Assembly: GCA_022823145.1 (NCBI GenBank)
Contig: JAJDXS010000078.1
Coordinates: 1 to 64,000 of the forward strand
Length of the DNA stretch: 64,000 nucleotides
Origin: Gemmatimonadota bacterium
Lineage (GTDB): Bacteria; Gemmatimonadota; Gemmatimonadetes; Longimicrobiales; Gaopeijiaceae
Direction: 5' to 3'
The notes under the pieces are model-generated. The model was not told where the DNA came from. It saw only the letters and a program-made list of their open reading frames with translations, and ran no database searches. The number at the start of each line of letters is the position of its first letter. The first letter of the stretch is position 1. Below are positions 36,324-45,672 of this stretch, piece after piece. The position numbers and the translations under genes were made by a program.

Positions 36324-37502
36324 ATGCTGGCACTCAATTCCATCCGCGAGTTCCGTACGCGCCCGCTCCGCACCCTGCTGACGCTGGCTGGCGTCGCGGT
36401 CACGACCGCCATGCTCGCCGACATGCTCATGCTGGGCCGCGGGATTACGCGGAGCTTCGGTGAACTGCTCGAATCACGCGGCTATGAGCTGCGGCTCGCC
36501 CCGAAGGGCACCCTCCCCTTCGACACCGAGGCGACGGTCCCCGGGTTTGCCACCCTGCGGGACAGCGTGGAGCGCGTGGCCGGAGTCGAGCGCGTCGCAC
36601 CCGTCCTTGCGGCCTCCGTCACCCTGGAGACCGCGGACGATGCGGGACGCTCCGTCGAGGCGCTCGCGCTCGGCATGGACTCGGGAGACCAGGGCCTGTA
36701 TCGGCTCACGGAGGGAGAGATGCCCCGGCCCGGCGAGGTATTGACCGACGCGGACGTCCGGGGCTCGCTGGGCGTCGGGCCCGGGAACGTGGTGCGACTG
36801 CGTCCCGCCGGCGCGACCGGGGCATGGGGACGCCGCAGCACGGCCCAGGTTTCCGGAACCGGCGAGTTCGCCTTCGCCTCCCGCGGCGACCTGCAGGTTG
36901 TCATGCGCCTCGACGACCTCCAGGAGCTGTCATCCCAGGAAGATCAGGTGTCCTTTGCGATGATCAGGATCGGCGAAGGGTTCGAACCCGATTCGGTGCG
37001 CGCCGCGATCCTGGCCAGGGTCGATCGCGTGGAGATCGTGACGCTGGCGGGGATCTCGGAACGCCTTGACGGGCGCCTCTCCTATTTCCGGCAGACGGCG
37101 CTGATCCTGGCGAGCGTCAGCCTGGTCGTCGCCACGCTTCTCGTCGGCACCCTTACCGCCGTTTCGGTGAGCGAGCGACTGGGGTTGATCGCGGCGCTGC
37201 GGGCGATCGGACTCTCGCGGCGACGGATCGTGGGGGGACTTGCCGCCGAGAGCGTGGTGCTCTGTTCGATCGGCGGTGCCGTCGGCGTCGCGCTCTCGGT
37301 GGTGGTGGCAGGGTACCTCGAGTCCATCCTGTCGGACTTCCCGGGGCTTCCGGTGGCGGTGCGGTTCTTCGTGGTCAGCGCCGACAGCCTGGTGACCGCC
37401 TTCGCGCTGCTACTGGTGTCCGGCACGGTCGCTGGACTGATCCCGGCGCTCAATGCGACCCGGCTCGAGGTTGCATCCATCCTGCACAAGGAGGCGCCGT
37501 GA
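36324..37502 (+). CDS. ABC transporter permease, FtsX/MacB type
   Basis: A complete 392-residue permease: N-terminal helix (LLTLAGVAVTTAMLADMLML), a periplasmic MacB-like domain of about 200 residues, then three C-terminal helices beginning at QTALILASVSLVVATLL. The loop GLIAALRAIGLSRRRIV is the FtsX-type coupling region. It would pair with the ATPase gene that overlaps its stop (GTGA at 37499). Type VII ABC transporters usually move lipids, lipoproteins or peptides, or transmit force across the envelope. Confidence 0.87.
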   Translation: MLALNSIREFRTRPLRTLLTLAGVAVTTAMLADMLMLGRGITRSFGELLESRGYELRLAPKGTLPFDTEATVPGFATLRDSVERVAGVERVAPVLAASVTLETADDAGRSVEALALGMDSGDQGLYRLTEGEMPRPGEVLTDADVRGSLGVGPGNVVRLRPAGATGAWGRRSTAQVSGTGEFAFASRGDLQVVMRLDDLQELSSQEDQVSFAMIRIGEGFEPDSVRAAILARVDRVEIVTLAGISERLDGRLSYFRQTALILASVSLVVATLLVGTLTAVSVSERLGLIAALRAIGLSRRRIVGGLAAESVVLCSIGGAVGVALSVVVAGYLESILSDFPGLPVAVRFFVVSADSLVTAFALLLVSGTVAGLIPALNATRLEVASILHKEAP

Positions 37503-38173
37503 GCGAGATCGTCGTCTCCGCGCGCGACCTGACGCGCGACTACCGCGCGGGGCGGTCCCGTGTGCGGGCCCTGCGCGGCGTTTCCATCGACGTCCCACGT
37601 GAGGACTTTCTCGCGGTCACGGGACCCAGCGGTTCCGGCAAGTCCACCCTGCTGCACCTGCTGGGCGGAGTCGACACCCCGACCTCGGGCGAGGTGGTGT
37701 TTCTGGGCCGCGACCTCGCCCGGATGTCGGTGGAACAGCGGGCCGCCCTCCGTCTCGAGCAGGTCGGCCTCGTGTTCCAGAGGTTCCACCTGCTCCCGAT
37801 GCTCACCGCGCTCGAGAACGTGGAGCTTCCCCTCGCCGCAGCGCGCGTCCCCCGCAAGCTCAGGCGCGCCAGAGCCGCCGCCGTGCTGGAACGGGTCGCT
37901 CTTGCCGACAGGCTCCATCACAGGCCCGGGGAACTGTCCGGCGGCCAATGCCAGCGCGTCGCGATCGCCCGCGCCCTCGCCAACGAACCAGCGCTCCTGC
38001 TGGCCGACGAACCTACCGGCGAACTGGACCGCGCCACTTCGCGGCAGGTGCTCGCTCTCTTCCAGTCGCTGAACGCGGACGGGACCACGCTCGTGGTCGC
38101 GACCCACGACCTCGAACTCGCGGCCGGCGCAAACAGGAGCATCGAGGTCGTGGACGGGAGGGCCTTGCCGTGA
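37499..38173 (+). CDS. ABC transporter ATP-binding protein, MacB/LolD type
   Basis: A 224-residue ATPase: Walker A GPSGSGKST (residues 42-50), Q-loop, signature LSGGQCQRVAIARAL, Walker B LLLADEPTGELD and the H-loop VATHDLE. Highest resemblance is to LolD/MacB ATPases that serve FtsX-type permeases. Starts with GTG overlapping the permease stop and ends overlapping the next gene's GTG, so the three are translated as one block. Confidence 0.93.
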   Translation: MSEIVVSARDLTRDYRAGRSRVRALRGVSIDVPREDFLAVTGPSGSGKSTLLHLLGGVDTPTSGEVVFLGRDLARMSVEQRAALRLEQVGLVFQRFHLLPMLTALENVELPLAAARVPRKLRRARAAAVLERVALADRLHHRPGELSGGQCQRVAIARALANEPALLLADEPTGELDRATSRQVLALFQSLNADGTTLVVATHDLELAAGANRSIEVVDGRALP

Positions 38174-39651
38174 TCCTGCGCCTTGTCCGGGCCTCCGTAC
38201 GGCAGCGATCCGGGCGCAGCGCGCTCCTGCTGGGCGGCTACGCGCTCGGCGTCGGGGTTACGATCGTGCTGCTCTCGGTCGGGCAGGCCATGGTCGATCA
38301 GGCGCGCGACCGGGAGCTGCTGGGCGGCGGTGATCTGATCGTGCTGCCGGAGGGCATCGATCTGGAGACGCTCCGGACCGGCGGCGCGAGCTCGATGTAC
38401 TTCTCCGTCGAGCAGGCCACGCTCCTGTACCGTGAAGTGCTCGCGGGCAGCCGTTTCGACGACCGGATCGCGGCGGCGGCCCCCTGGATCGACGACGAAC
38501 TCCTCTACCTCGAAGCCGACTCCGGGCTGGTACCGATCTCGGCCGGTGCCACGCTCCCGAATGCGGCGACGGACCTTGGCGCGGCCCCCGACCTGCTCGT
38601 CGGCGCCTGGGCCGATCTGGACGCCGACCGCATCTGGCGCAGTCCCTCGGCGGGCGAGTTCTACCGGTCCATCGACGGTCTGCACCTTCCGCGCGGCGCG
38701 GCAGCGCAGGACACGACCTGGGCGGAGTGGCACTACTTCAACGTCATTATCCCCGATTCGGGATGGCTCTACCTCACCTACATGGTCGGAGGCGACGTTC
38801 CCGACGGACGCTGGGGCGGCCGTGTGCTGGCCACGCGAGTCGTTCCGGAAACGGGAAGGGCGACGGTGTACTCGGTGGAGGTCGGCTCGAAAGACGTCGC
38901 CTTCGAAGAAGGCCACCCCGACCTGGCGATCGGGCGGTCCAGCGTCACGATCGAGGCGGATGGCTCCTACCGGCTGCGGGCGCGGGTGCCCCCGGAGTCT
39001 GGCGCGGCGGCTTCGACCGCACTCGCCCCCCTCACCGTCGATCTCACCGTATCGGAGCGCACGCGCCGCCATCTGCCGCCGGTCGATATCGGCAGCAGCG
39101 ACTTCGTCTCCGGCTACACCGTCCCTCTGCTCGACGGACTGGGCACGGGACACGTTTGCGAGGGCGAGCGCTGCCACCAACTCGACGGGGCGCGCACCTA
39201 CCACGATCACAACTGGGGCACGTGGTCCAGGGTGACCTGGGATTGGGGGCAGGCGAGGGCGGGCCCCTACTCCGTGCTCTACGGAGGTGTCGCGAGAGAG
39301 ACCGATGGTGACGCGAACGCGACACAGGGCGGCCGGTTCCTATACCTGGCCGACGAGCACGGTTTCGCGGGTGTCTTCACGATCCGCGAGCTCACCACCC
39401 GGTGGCCGGGTCCTGCGGGCCAGCGTACACCGGACGCCATCGCGATTCACGCCGACAACGGACCGGACTCGCTGGCGTTGAGCGTCACGGTTGGCCACAC
39501 CCAGGTCACAACCGGACCGGTCGCGCAGGACGGACCGCCAGCCCTCTTCTACCAGATGCGCGGAACGCTGGTGTTGTCCGGGCGCCTCTTCGGCGCGCAA
39601 GTTCAGGAGAGGGGCGACGGGTTCTTCGAGACCTGGACCCGGGGACGCTGA
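38170..39651 (+). CDS. FtsX-like membrane anchor fused to a CrtC/AttH-like domain
   Basis: A 493-residue protein from GTG 38170, which overlaps the ATPase stop. Residues 1-120 look like the start of an FtsX permease: VRASVRQRSGRSALLLGGYALGVGVTIVLL and GGGDLIVLPEGIDLETLR. The C-terminal permease helices are missing. Instead residues 180-490 are a beta-rich domain like carotenoid 1,2-hydratase (CrtC)/AttH: EWHYFNVI near 185 and YHDHNWG at 344-350. The anchor puts that domain in the periplasm, where the exporter would hand over its cargo. The lipocalin-like fold suggests a lipid or terpenoid ligand. Enzyme activity is not proven. Confidence 0.75.
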   Translation: MILRLVRASVRQRSGRSALLLGGYALGVGVTIVLLSVGQAMVDQARDRELLGGGDLIVLPEGIDLETLRTGGASSMYFSVEQATLLYREVLAGSRFDDRIAAAAPWIDDELLYLEADSGLVPISAGATLPNAATDLGAAPDLLVGAWADLDADRIWRSPSAGEFYRSIDGLHLPRGAAAQDTTWAEWHYFNVIIPDSGWLYLTYMVGGDVPDGRWGGRVLATRVVPETGRATVYSVEVGSKDVAFEEGHPDLAIGRSSVTIEADGSYRLRARVPPESGAAASTALAPLTVDLTVSERTRRHLPPVDIGSSDFVSGYTVPLLDGLGTGHVCEGERCHQLDGARTYHDHNWGTWSRVTWDWGQARAGPYSVLYGGVARETDGDANATQGGRFLYLADEHGFAGVFTIRELTTRWPGPAGQRTPDAIAIHADNGPDSLALSVTVGHTQVTTGPVAQDGPPALFYQMRGTLVLSGRLFGAQVQERGDGFFETWTRGR

Positions 39652-39676
39652 ACATGATCACACTGTTGGAGGACCG

Positions 39677-40477
39677 ATGAACGCAAGGGGGTACGGGGTC
39701 GCAACCGCCGCATTTCTTTTTCTACTGACCGCGCCCACGGTGGCCGGCCAGAGCCCGGAGGCTCCGGTGCTGCTGAGGATGGTACCGCCCAAGGGCCAGG
39801 TATCCCGGTACGTCTTTTCGATGCAAACGGATGTGGATAGCCCGATGGTGCCGGCGAGCGGCCCTCTAATGACAATGCGCTTTTTTCAGACGCAAACAGT
39901 CCTTGACGTGGCAGGCGAGGTGATTCGATACCGGACGACGATCGACTCCACGACGATGACGACGGCCATGCCCGGGATGGACATGCTGCCGGACCTCGCA
40001 GGGAGCGCCTTCACCACGGAAATCGGTACGCGCGGCGAGCAGCTTGGGGTGACGGATTCCGAGGGGTTCCCGGACGTTCCAGGTTTCAACATGGAGGACT
40101 TCTTGCAGGATGCGAGCTACTTCGTCCTTCCCGACCAGGTGATCAGCCCGGGGGACTCATGGACGCAGGGCGCACCGATGAGTCTCCCCATGGGGCCCGC
40201 CGGATCGGTGGCTGCAGAAGTGGAAATGACGCACACCTTCGTCAGCCTGGAGGGCACTTTCGCGACCATCTCGTTTCAGGGTCCCATCGAGATGGAAATG
40301 GACATGGGGGGCATGGGGGTGACGGCAACCGGAACCATCACCGGAACGATGGTCGTGGACCTTGCCGAGGGGCGCTACCAGAGCCAGGTGAGCCAAACCA
40401 GCCTGGACATCGACATGGGTGCGATGGCAATGAAATCGACCACGACGACCACATTGGAACTGCTTCCGGATCCCTGA
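39677..40477 (+). CDS. Secreted DUF6263-like protein
   Basis: A 266-residue protein from ATG 39677 with GGAGGA upstream. A signal peptide (FLFLLTAPTVAGQ) is followed by a beta-rich domain with conserved-looking PKGQVSRYVFSMQTDVDSP, a Met-rich stretch (MTTAMPGMDMLP) and VLPDQVISPGDSWTQ. This matches DUF6263-type proteins of unknown function. It follows the fusion protein by 25 bases and probably belongs to the same operon as an exported accessory factor. The Met-rich stretch could bind copper, but this is only a guess. Confidence 0.7.
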   Translation: MNARGYGVATAAFLFLLTAPTVAGQSPEAPVLLRMVPPKGQVSRYVFSMQTDVDSPMVPASGPLMTMRFFQTQTVLDVAGEVIRYRTTIDSTTMTTAMPGMDMLPDLAGSAFTTEIGTRGEQLGVTDSEGFPDVPGFNMEDFLQDASYFVLPDQVISPGDSWTQGAPMSLPMGPAGSVAAEVEMTHTFVSLEGTFATISFQGPIEMEMDMGGMGVTATGTITGTMVVDLAEGRYQSQVSQTSLDIDMGAMAMKSTTTTTLELLPDP

Positions 40478-40511
40478 AGCTCCCTCGGCGCGCCGCCCAC
40501 CCGTTCGACCG

Positions 40512-41531
40512 CTACCTGGCCACGAAACGACCCGCAGCCCGTCCCTTCCCCGAATCCGCCGGGGTCGCCAGCGCCTCGGGGAACGGCGCAAACAGCGCCT
40601 GGTCCAGGATGTAGGTCGACCCGAAGCGCACCGCCCACGACTCCAGCAGCGAGGCGATCGCGCTCGCCGGCAGCTGCCCCTCGCGATACCGGCCCAGCAA
40701 CTCGGCGAAGTGCGCCCTCTCGCCTCCGCTGAGCCCCTTGCGGAAGAAGCCCGAGATGTGCTGAAAAACGTTGATGACCGACGTGTAGCGGGGCGTGTCA
40801 CCGAGCGCGCGCAGGAACCCGCTGCGGTACTCGGCGAAGACGGCCTCGAACCGTTCCCTGCCCGGGTTGGCAACGATCCGCCCCAGCTGCCGCAGATCGC
40901 GCTCGCTGTAGGCCAGGAGCAGGAACTTGTAGGCGGAGTGGAAGCGGACCAGCGGCGCCATCCGTCCCCCTTGCGCCACATCCCGCAGCCGCGCCAGCGC
41001 GAACAGCTTGGTCAGGAAGTGTTCGCGGATGCGGTGGTTGCGCAGACGCCCTTCGTCCTCGACCGCGAGGTCGCCGTAGCGCTCGAGCACGGCGTCCGCG
41101 AAGACGCCCGCGCCGCGCCGAATCACGTGCCGCGACTCGGCCTGGTCAAAAACCTTGACGTGGCCCGGCCCGCAGCTAGGCGACCGCGACTTCAGGATGA
41201 ATCCGTCCACCTCGCCGAGGCCGTCCAAGTGCCTGGCAGCGAACCCCTCCATGTCACCGGTAAGGTCACGTCCAGTCGCGGGCTGCACCAGGAGGTTGCG
41301 GTCGCCCGACGCGACCAGACGTATCACATCTCGTGGAACTCCCAGTCCGACTTGGACTTCCGGGCACACGGGCCTGTACTCGACATGTGGTGCGACGGCC
41401 TTGACGAGATCGAACCTTATGCGGGCGCCGTCGTAGCGGCAGGGCTCGAACTCGAGGCACTCACTGATCACCAGGATCGGTTTGGGGAACTCCCGCGTGG
41501 CAGCGCCGGTGGGTGCGGTGGGCGCGCTCAA
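40512..41531 (-). CDS. DUF523-YbgA (DUF1722) fusion protein
   Basis: 339 residues if translation begins at TTG 41531, which overlaps the photolyase stop as TTGA; no better start exists without overlapping the photolyase gene. N-terminal DUF523 (ISECLEFEPCRYDG, CPEVQVGLG, SRSPSCG) and C-terminal DUF1722/YbgA (FHSAYKFLLLAYSERDLRQLGRIV) are both present. In E. coli ybgA sits directly upstream of phrB. The cysteines suggest a metal or sulfur role; the molecular function is unknown. Converges with the DUF6263-like gene. Confidence 0.87.
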   Translation of the reverse strand: MSAPTAPTGAATREFPKPILVISECLEFEPCRYDGARIRFDLVKAVAPHVEYRPVCPEVQVGLGVPRDVIRLVASGDRNLLVQPATGRDLTGDMEGFAARHLDGLGEVDGFILKSRSPSCGPGHVKVFDQAESRHVIRRGAGVFADAVLERYGDLAVEDEGRLRNHRIREHFLTKLFALARLRDVAQGGRMAPLVRFHSAYKFLLLAYSERDLRQLGRIVANPGRERFEAVFAEYRSGFLRALGDTPRYTSVINVFQHISGFFRKGLSGGERAHFAELLGRYREGQLPASAIASLLESWAVRFGSTYILDQALFAPFPEALATPADSGKGRAAGRFVAR

Positions 41532-43003
41532 GGGGCCGAGTACTCCTCGATGTATCGCCGCACCCGGTACTTGCGGGCGGTGTTGGCCGAACTCATGTAG
41601 CGAACCTTGCCGAAGACAGGCCGTTCCGGGCCCCACGGGCGGTCGTGGAGACCAAGCACCCAGAGGATCCCCGTGTAGGAATTGGGATCTCTACCGTCCA
41701 GTGCATACTTGTCGTTCAGGTGGATCATGGTCCCGAGCGCGGTGCGGCCGCTCTCACTCCACTCAAGAATCTTCTTGCCCCACAACATTCGCAGATAGTT
41801 GTGGATGCGGCCCTCGCGGCGAAGCTGGTTCTGGGCCGCGTTCCACAGTGGATCGTGCGTGCGGGCCTGCTCGAAGTCGTCCAGGTCGTAGGTCGGGTTA
41901 CGGGGGTCGGACGCGTGTTCGGCGAGCGTGGTACGGGCCCACGCGGGCAGCGCGTCGAAGGTATCGTAGCCGGTGACGTGGACGCATCGGTTGAATCCGA
42001 GTTCGCGCCACGTCACGAGCTGGTCGAGGAACGCTTCCGCGCTCTCGCTCATTCCCCACCACCCGGCGCGGCGGCCCGCGGCGTTGTCGGCGAGGCGGGC
42101 GGGAGTCCAGCGTTCGTGTGCGACGACTCGGTCGAAGACCTGATGCGCCGAGATGTGGCCGAAGTGAAGGTAGGGCGACAGGCGGCTGGTGGCGTCGAGT
42201 TCGGGCTGGTTGCGATCGGTCGCGTATCCGGGGAGCAGGCGGTCGATGAAGGTTGAGAGGCGGCCGGCCGCCTGATTCGGGCCGCCGCGCTGTGCCACGG
42301 CCCCGATGGAGTGATCGATCGGGAGGCGGGCGACGGCGGCGGACGGATCGTCGAGTGTGGCCAGCGGCCAGCGCCCGAGGATGGCGGGGGGTAAGGGGTT
42401 GGCGTGCGTGGGCGGCAAGTCCGAGTCAGCCAGGCCGGCAAGAGGGTCACGGGCCGGCCGGTCCGGGAGATGCGCGGGGAGATTGCGCTGAAGGAACCGC
42501 CGAAACCCATATGCCGTCGGAAAGCTGCGGTCGGCAATGCCCATCGGCAGCAAGCCGTTCGAGTCGACCGCCTCCAGCCGCACGGGCAGCCGGGGCGCAG
42601 CCGCGCGCAGCATCGCGGGAATGAAGAACGCCGGATAGTCGTCCGTGACCACCAGGGCCGCGTGCGCCGCAAGAGCCTCGACCAGCCCCCTGCCCGCCCC
42701 GGGAGCCGGTTCCAGGTACGGATAGTAGAAGACGCGGTCAAGCCCGCGGAGGCGAGTCCGGTTGTCGGCCATGCCGTCGATCACAAAGCGGTGGAAGCGG
42801 TCGCAGGCCCAGGGGTAGCCGGCGCGCAACGGCTCCAGGACCACGAGCGGCAGGCCCAGGGCGGCGCAGTGTTCGCAGGCGCGCTGGAGGGCGAAGTTCC
42901 ATCGGGTGCGGCGGGCCGCAACCATCCAGTAGAGGACGAAGGCGGAATCCGCGGCTACGGCCGCGCCGTTGCACCGCCTGATTCGGATTCGCGGGGTCGA
43001 CAT
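41528..43003 (-). CDS. Class II CPD deoxyribodipyrimidine photolyase
   Basis: A 491-residue enzyme from ATG 43003; an open frame upstream is noncoding. Class II signatures are MLWGKKILEWSESG and YALDGRDPNSYTGILWVLG, WGPERPVFGKVRYM near the C-terminus, and WNFALQRACEHC near the start. It repairs UV-induced pyrimidine dimers using FAD and light. It lies 100 bases from a divergent amidase and is translationally coupled to the DUF523-YbgA gene. Photolyase, YbgA, CFA synthase and DUF1365 often share light- or singlet-oxygen-induced regulons in other bacteria. Confidence 0.93.
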   Translation of the reverse strand: MSTPRIRIRRCNGAAVAADSAFVLYWMVAARRTRWNFALQRACEHCAALGLPLVVLEPLRAGYPWACDRFHRFVIDGMADNRTRLRGLDRVFYYPYLEPAPGAGRGLVEALAAHAALVVTDDYPAFFIPAMLRAAAPRLPVRLEAVDSNGLLPMGIADRSFPTAYGFRRFLQRNLPAHLPDRPARDPLAGLADSDLPPTHANPLPPAILGRWPLATLDDPSAAVARLPIDHSIGAVAQRGGPNQAAGRLSTFIDRLLPGYATDRNQPELDATSRLSPYLHFGHISAHQVFDRVVAHERWTPARLADNAAGRRAGWWGMSESAEAFLDQLVTWRELGFNRCVHVTGYDTFDALPAWARTTLAEHASDPRNPTYDLDDFEQARTHDPLWNAAQNQLRREGRIHNYLRMLWGKKILEWSESGRTALGTMIHLNDKYALDGRDPNSYTGILWVLGLHDRPWGPERPVFGKVRYMSSANTARKYRVRRYIEEYSAP

Positions 43004-43103
43004 GACACATATTGTACGCGATCGCGCCACAGGGGCTCCCGGGTTGCGGTCCCGGGCGCCGGATTCGTGACGCCGAAAGGGCAACCCCCACAGCGAGACT
43101 CAC

Positions 43104-44522
43104 ATGACGCGACTTGCCATCGCAGGAATCGCCGCCGACGTGCGAAGCGGCGCCACAAGCGCCCGATCACTGGTTGAGGAAGCGATTCGCAGCTACGAGG
43201 CTTCCGACCTCGGTGCCTATATCTTCTTCGACGCCGAGGGAGCGCGCCGCGAGGCCGACGCCGTGGACGCGGCCGTGGCATGCGGCGAGGATCCGGGCCC
43301 GCTGGCCGGCGTCACGGTGTCCGTCAAGGACCTGTACGGGGTCGAGGGGCTCCCGATCCGCGCCGGCACCAGGCGCGAATTGCCGGAACGCTGGCAGCGC
43401 GAGGGATTCCTGGTGCGTTCGCTCCGCCGGCTCGGCGCGGTCGTTGTCGGCAAGACGCACACGGTCGAGCTGGCCTTCGGTGGCATCGGCCTGAACCCGA
43501 ACACGGGCACGCCGATCAACCCCTGGGACCCGTCGGAACACCGCGCGCCGGGAGGCTCCTCGTCCGGTGCCGGTGTGAGTTTGTGGGAAGGGTCGGCCGT
43601 GGTTGCGCTGGGAAGCGATACCGGAGGATCGGTGAGGATCCCGGCCTCGGCCACGGGAGTAGTGGGCATGCGCCACACAACGGGCCGGTGGCCGACCGAT
43701 GGCGTCGTTCCCCTCTCGACGACGTTCGACACGGTGGGTTTCCTGACCCGCAACGTGGCGGACACCCGATACGTCTTCCAGGCCATCGACCCCCTCGCGC
43801 CGGGAGGCGATCCACCAGACACCGCGGCCGACCCCGACGGCGACCCGCTGACCGGCCTCCGCATCGGAATCCCGAGGGGCGGGCTCTGGCAGGAAACGCA
43901 GCCCGACATCGCCGCCGTCCTGCGGGGTGCCCTAGCCGAACTGGAGGCCGCCGGCGTCCACGTCGCCGAAGTCGACGCCCCCGAACTGCAAGAGGCGGGC
44001 GAGCGCTATATGGCGGGCGGCCTCCTCATACCGCCGGAGCGCACCGAGTCGCTGGAACGGCACCTGCCCGGCTGGACCGCCATCCTGGACCCCACGGTGG
44101 GGAAACGGCTGGAACGAGCCCACCAGGTGAGCGCGGTGGAGTACATCGGGCTCCTCCGCCTTCGCCGACGCCTGTCTGCGAGTCTTCACGCCCGTCTCGA
44201 CGAGCAGCACATCGACCTCCTGGCGACCCCCACCCTCCCCATCACCCCGCCGACTCTCTCCTCGCTTGAGGATCTGGACGTCTATCGCGCCGTCAACCGC
44301 GTCATTCTGTCCGGGACCGGACCAGTCAGCATGCTGGACATGTGCGCGGTGAGTCTTCCCGTGGGGCTGGACGCCCACGGTATGCCCGCGGGCCTGCAGC
44401 TCATCGGTCGTACCGGCACTGATCACGCCCTCCTGGCACGGGCCGCGGCGGCCGAATCGGTGCTGGGGACGAATGTGCAGCGGATGGGGGTGGCGCCTAG
44501 AGTGACGAAAACGACGATGTAG
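43104..44522 (+). CDS. Amidase signature family protein
   Basis: A 472-residue amidase with the Ser-cisSer-Lys triad: K75 (SVKDLYG), cis-Ser in GGSSSGAG (152-156) and nucleophile S176 (GSDTGGSVRIPA). It hydrolyses an amide bond; the family includes aryl amidases, glutamyl-tRNA amidotransferase A and others, and the C-terminal part here is not specific to GatA. No glutaminyl/asparaginyl-tRNA partners nearby, so a stand-alone amidase is most likely. ATG 43104 is preceded by a purine-rich stretch. Divergent from the photolyase gene. Confidence 0.87.
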   Translation: MTRLAIAGIAADVRSGATSARSLVEEAIRSYEASDLGAYIFFDAEGARREADAVDAAVACGEDPGPLAGVTVSVKDLYGVEGLPIRAGTRRELPERWQREGFLVRSLRRLGAVVVGKTHTVELAFGGIGLNPNTGTPINPWDPSEHRAPGGSSSGAGVSLWEGSAVVALGSDTGGSVRIPASATGVVGMRHTTGRWPTDGVVPLSTTFDTVGFLTRNVADTRYVFQAIDPLAPGGDPPDTAADPDGDPLTGLRIGIPRGGLWQETQPDIAAVLRGALAELEAAGVHVAEVDAPELQEAGERYMAGGLLIPPERTESLERHLPGWTAILDPTVGKRLERAHQVSAVEYIGLLRLRRRLSASLHARLDEQHIDLLATPTLPITPPTLSSLEDLDVYRAVNRVILSGTGPVSMLDMCAVSLPVGLDAHGMPAGLQLIGRTGTDHALLARAAAAESVLGTNVQRMGVAPRVTKTTM

Positions 44523-44548
44523 AGATGACGACCGGGCGGCCCCCCCAC

Positions 44549-45229
44549 CTACAGCCGCAACGCCCCGATCACCTGCGCAAGGACCGCCACGGCAATCTCC
44601 TCCGGGGTGCGCGCGCCGATCGGCAGGCCCACCGGTCCGTGGATCCGTTCCAGATCGGCGGCCGTGAAGCCAAGGGCACCAAGGCGCTCCCGCCTCGCGC
44701 CTTGCGTCTTTCGGCTCCCCAGCGCGCCGATGTAGAAGGCGCCGCTCCGGAGGGCGGCAATCAGCGCGGGGTCGTCGATCTTGGGATCGTGGGTCAGGGC
44801 GACCACCCCCGTGCGGGCGTCGGGCCGCAGCGTTTCCATGACGCGATCGGGCCACTCCTTTACGAGCGCCGCGCCGGGGAAGCGGTCCGCCGTCGCGAAT
44901 CCTTCCCTTGGGTCCAGCACGGTGACTTCGAAGCCGGCGATCTGCGCCATCGGCACGAGGGCCTGCGCGATGTGGACCGCGCCCACGACGATCAGACGCG
45001 GCGGCCGGATGTAGGGACGCAGGAAGACGACCCCGTCCGGCGTGTCCACGGTACGAGGGTCTCCGGTGCGGAGGGCGGCTGCGACGTCGTCGCCATCAAG
45101 CCCCAGCGCGCGGGACGGCGATCCCGCAGCGATCAACTCCTGCGCCCCGTCGGACAGGCGCGTCGCCAGCACTACATCGCGGCCCGCCACCTGCGCGGTC
45201 ACGACCCCCCGCAGCACGTCAGCGTTCAT
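44549..45229 (-). CDS. XdhC/CoxF-type Mo-hydroxylase maturation protein, C-terminal domain
   Basis: A 226-residue protein with the Rossmann domain of XdhC: PPRLIVVGAVHIAQALVPMAQ, TVLDPREGFATADRFPGA, VVALTHDPKIDDPAL and YIGALGSRKTQGARRERL. XdhC proteins bind molybdopterin and add its terminal sulfur before insertion into xanthine dehydrogenase-type enzymes. The N-terminal XdhC domain is a separate gene next upstream, so the protein is split in two here. Both Mo-hydroxylase sets of this window are possible clients. Confidence 0.9.
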   Translation of the reverse strand: MNADVLRGVVTAQVAGRDVVLATRLSDGAQELIAAGSPSRALGLDGDDVAAALRTGDPRTVDTPDGVVFLRPYIRPPRLIVVGAVHIAQALVPMAQIAGFEVTVLDPREGFATADRFPGAALVKEWPDRVMETLRPDARTGVVALTHDPKIDDPALIAALRSGAFYIGALGSRKTQGARRERLGALGFTAADLERIHGPVGLPIGARTPEEIAVAVLAQVIGALRL

Positions 45230-45270
45230 ACGGTATCGCCGCCCGGGACTTTCTCACCGATGAAACGCGT

Positions 45271-45633
45271 TCAAAGCGGGTTCGCGGGTGGATCAGGGGT
45301 AACCGGCTCCACGAACAGGTGGACCTTGCCGCCGCAAGCCAACCCGACCTCCCAGGCCATTTCATTGGTGACGCCAAACTCCAGGGTGCGGGGAACGCCC
45401 GAATCAATCACGGTGAGCGCGGTCTGGATCACTGCCCCTTCGATGCACCCGCCCGACACCGACCCGGAGAAATCGCCGGTGTCGGCGATCGCCATGTGGC
45501 TCCCGGCCCGCCGCGGCGCCGAACCCCAGGTGCGGGTCACGGTCGCCAGGGCGACGCGCCGCCCTTCGCCCAGCCACTCGAGCGCTTGCGCGAGGACCGG
45601 ATCTGCGTTCGTGTTCGTGCTGTTCGTTTCCAT
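45271..45633 (-). CDS. XdhC/CoxI-family N-terminal domain protein
   Basis: A 120-residue protein covering only the XdhC_CoxI domain: VALATVTRTWGSAPRRAGSHM and GSVSGGCIEGAVI contain the conserved glycines and C-x-E region. It probably works together with the downstream XdhC C-terminal domain protein, 41 bases away on the same strand. Divergent from the SufU-like gene. No signal or membrane segment. Confidence 0.88.
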   Translation of the reverse strand: METNSTNTNADPVLAQALEWLGEGRRVALATVTRTWGSAPRRAGSHMAIADTGDFSGSVSGGCIEGAVIQTALTVIDSGVPRTLEFGVTNEMAWEVGLACGGKVHLFVEPVTPDPPANPL

Positions 45634-45672
45634 GGCCCCAGAAGTCTACTTCTCCACGCAAGGGACGCAACA

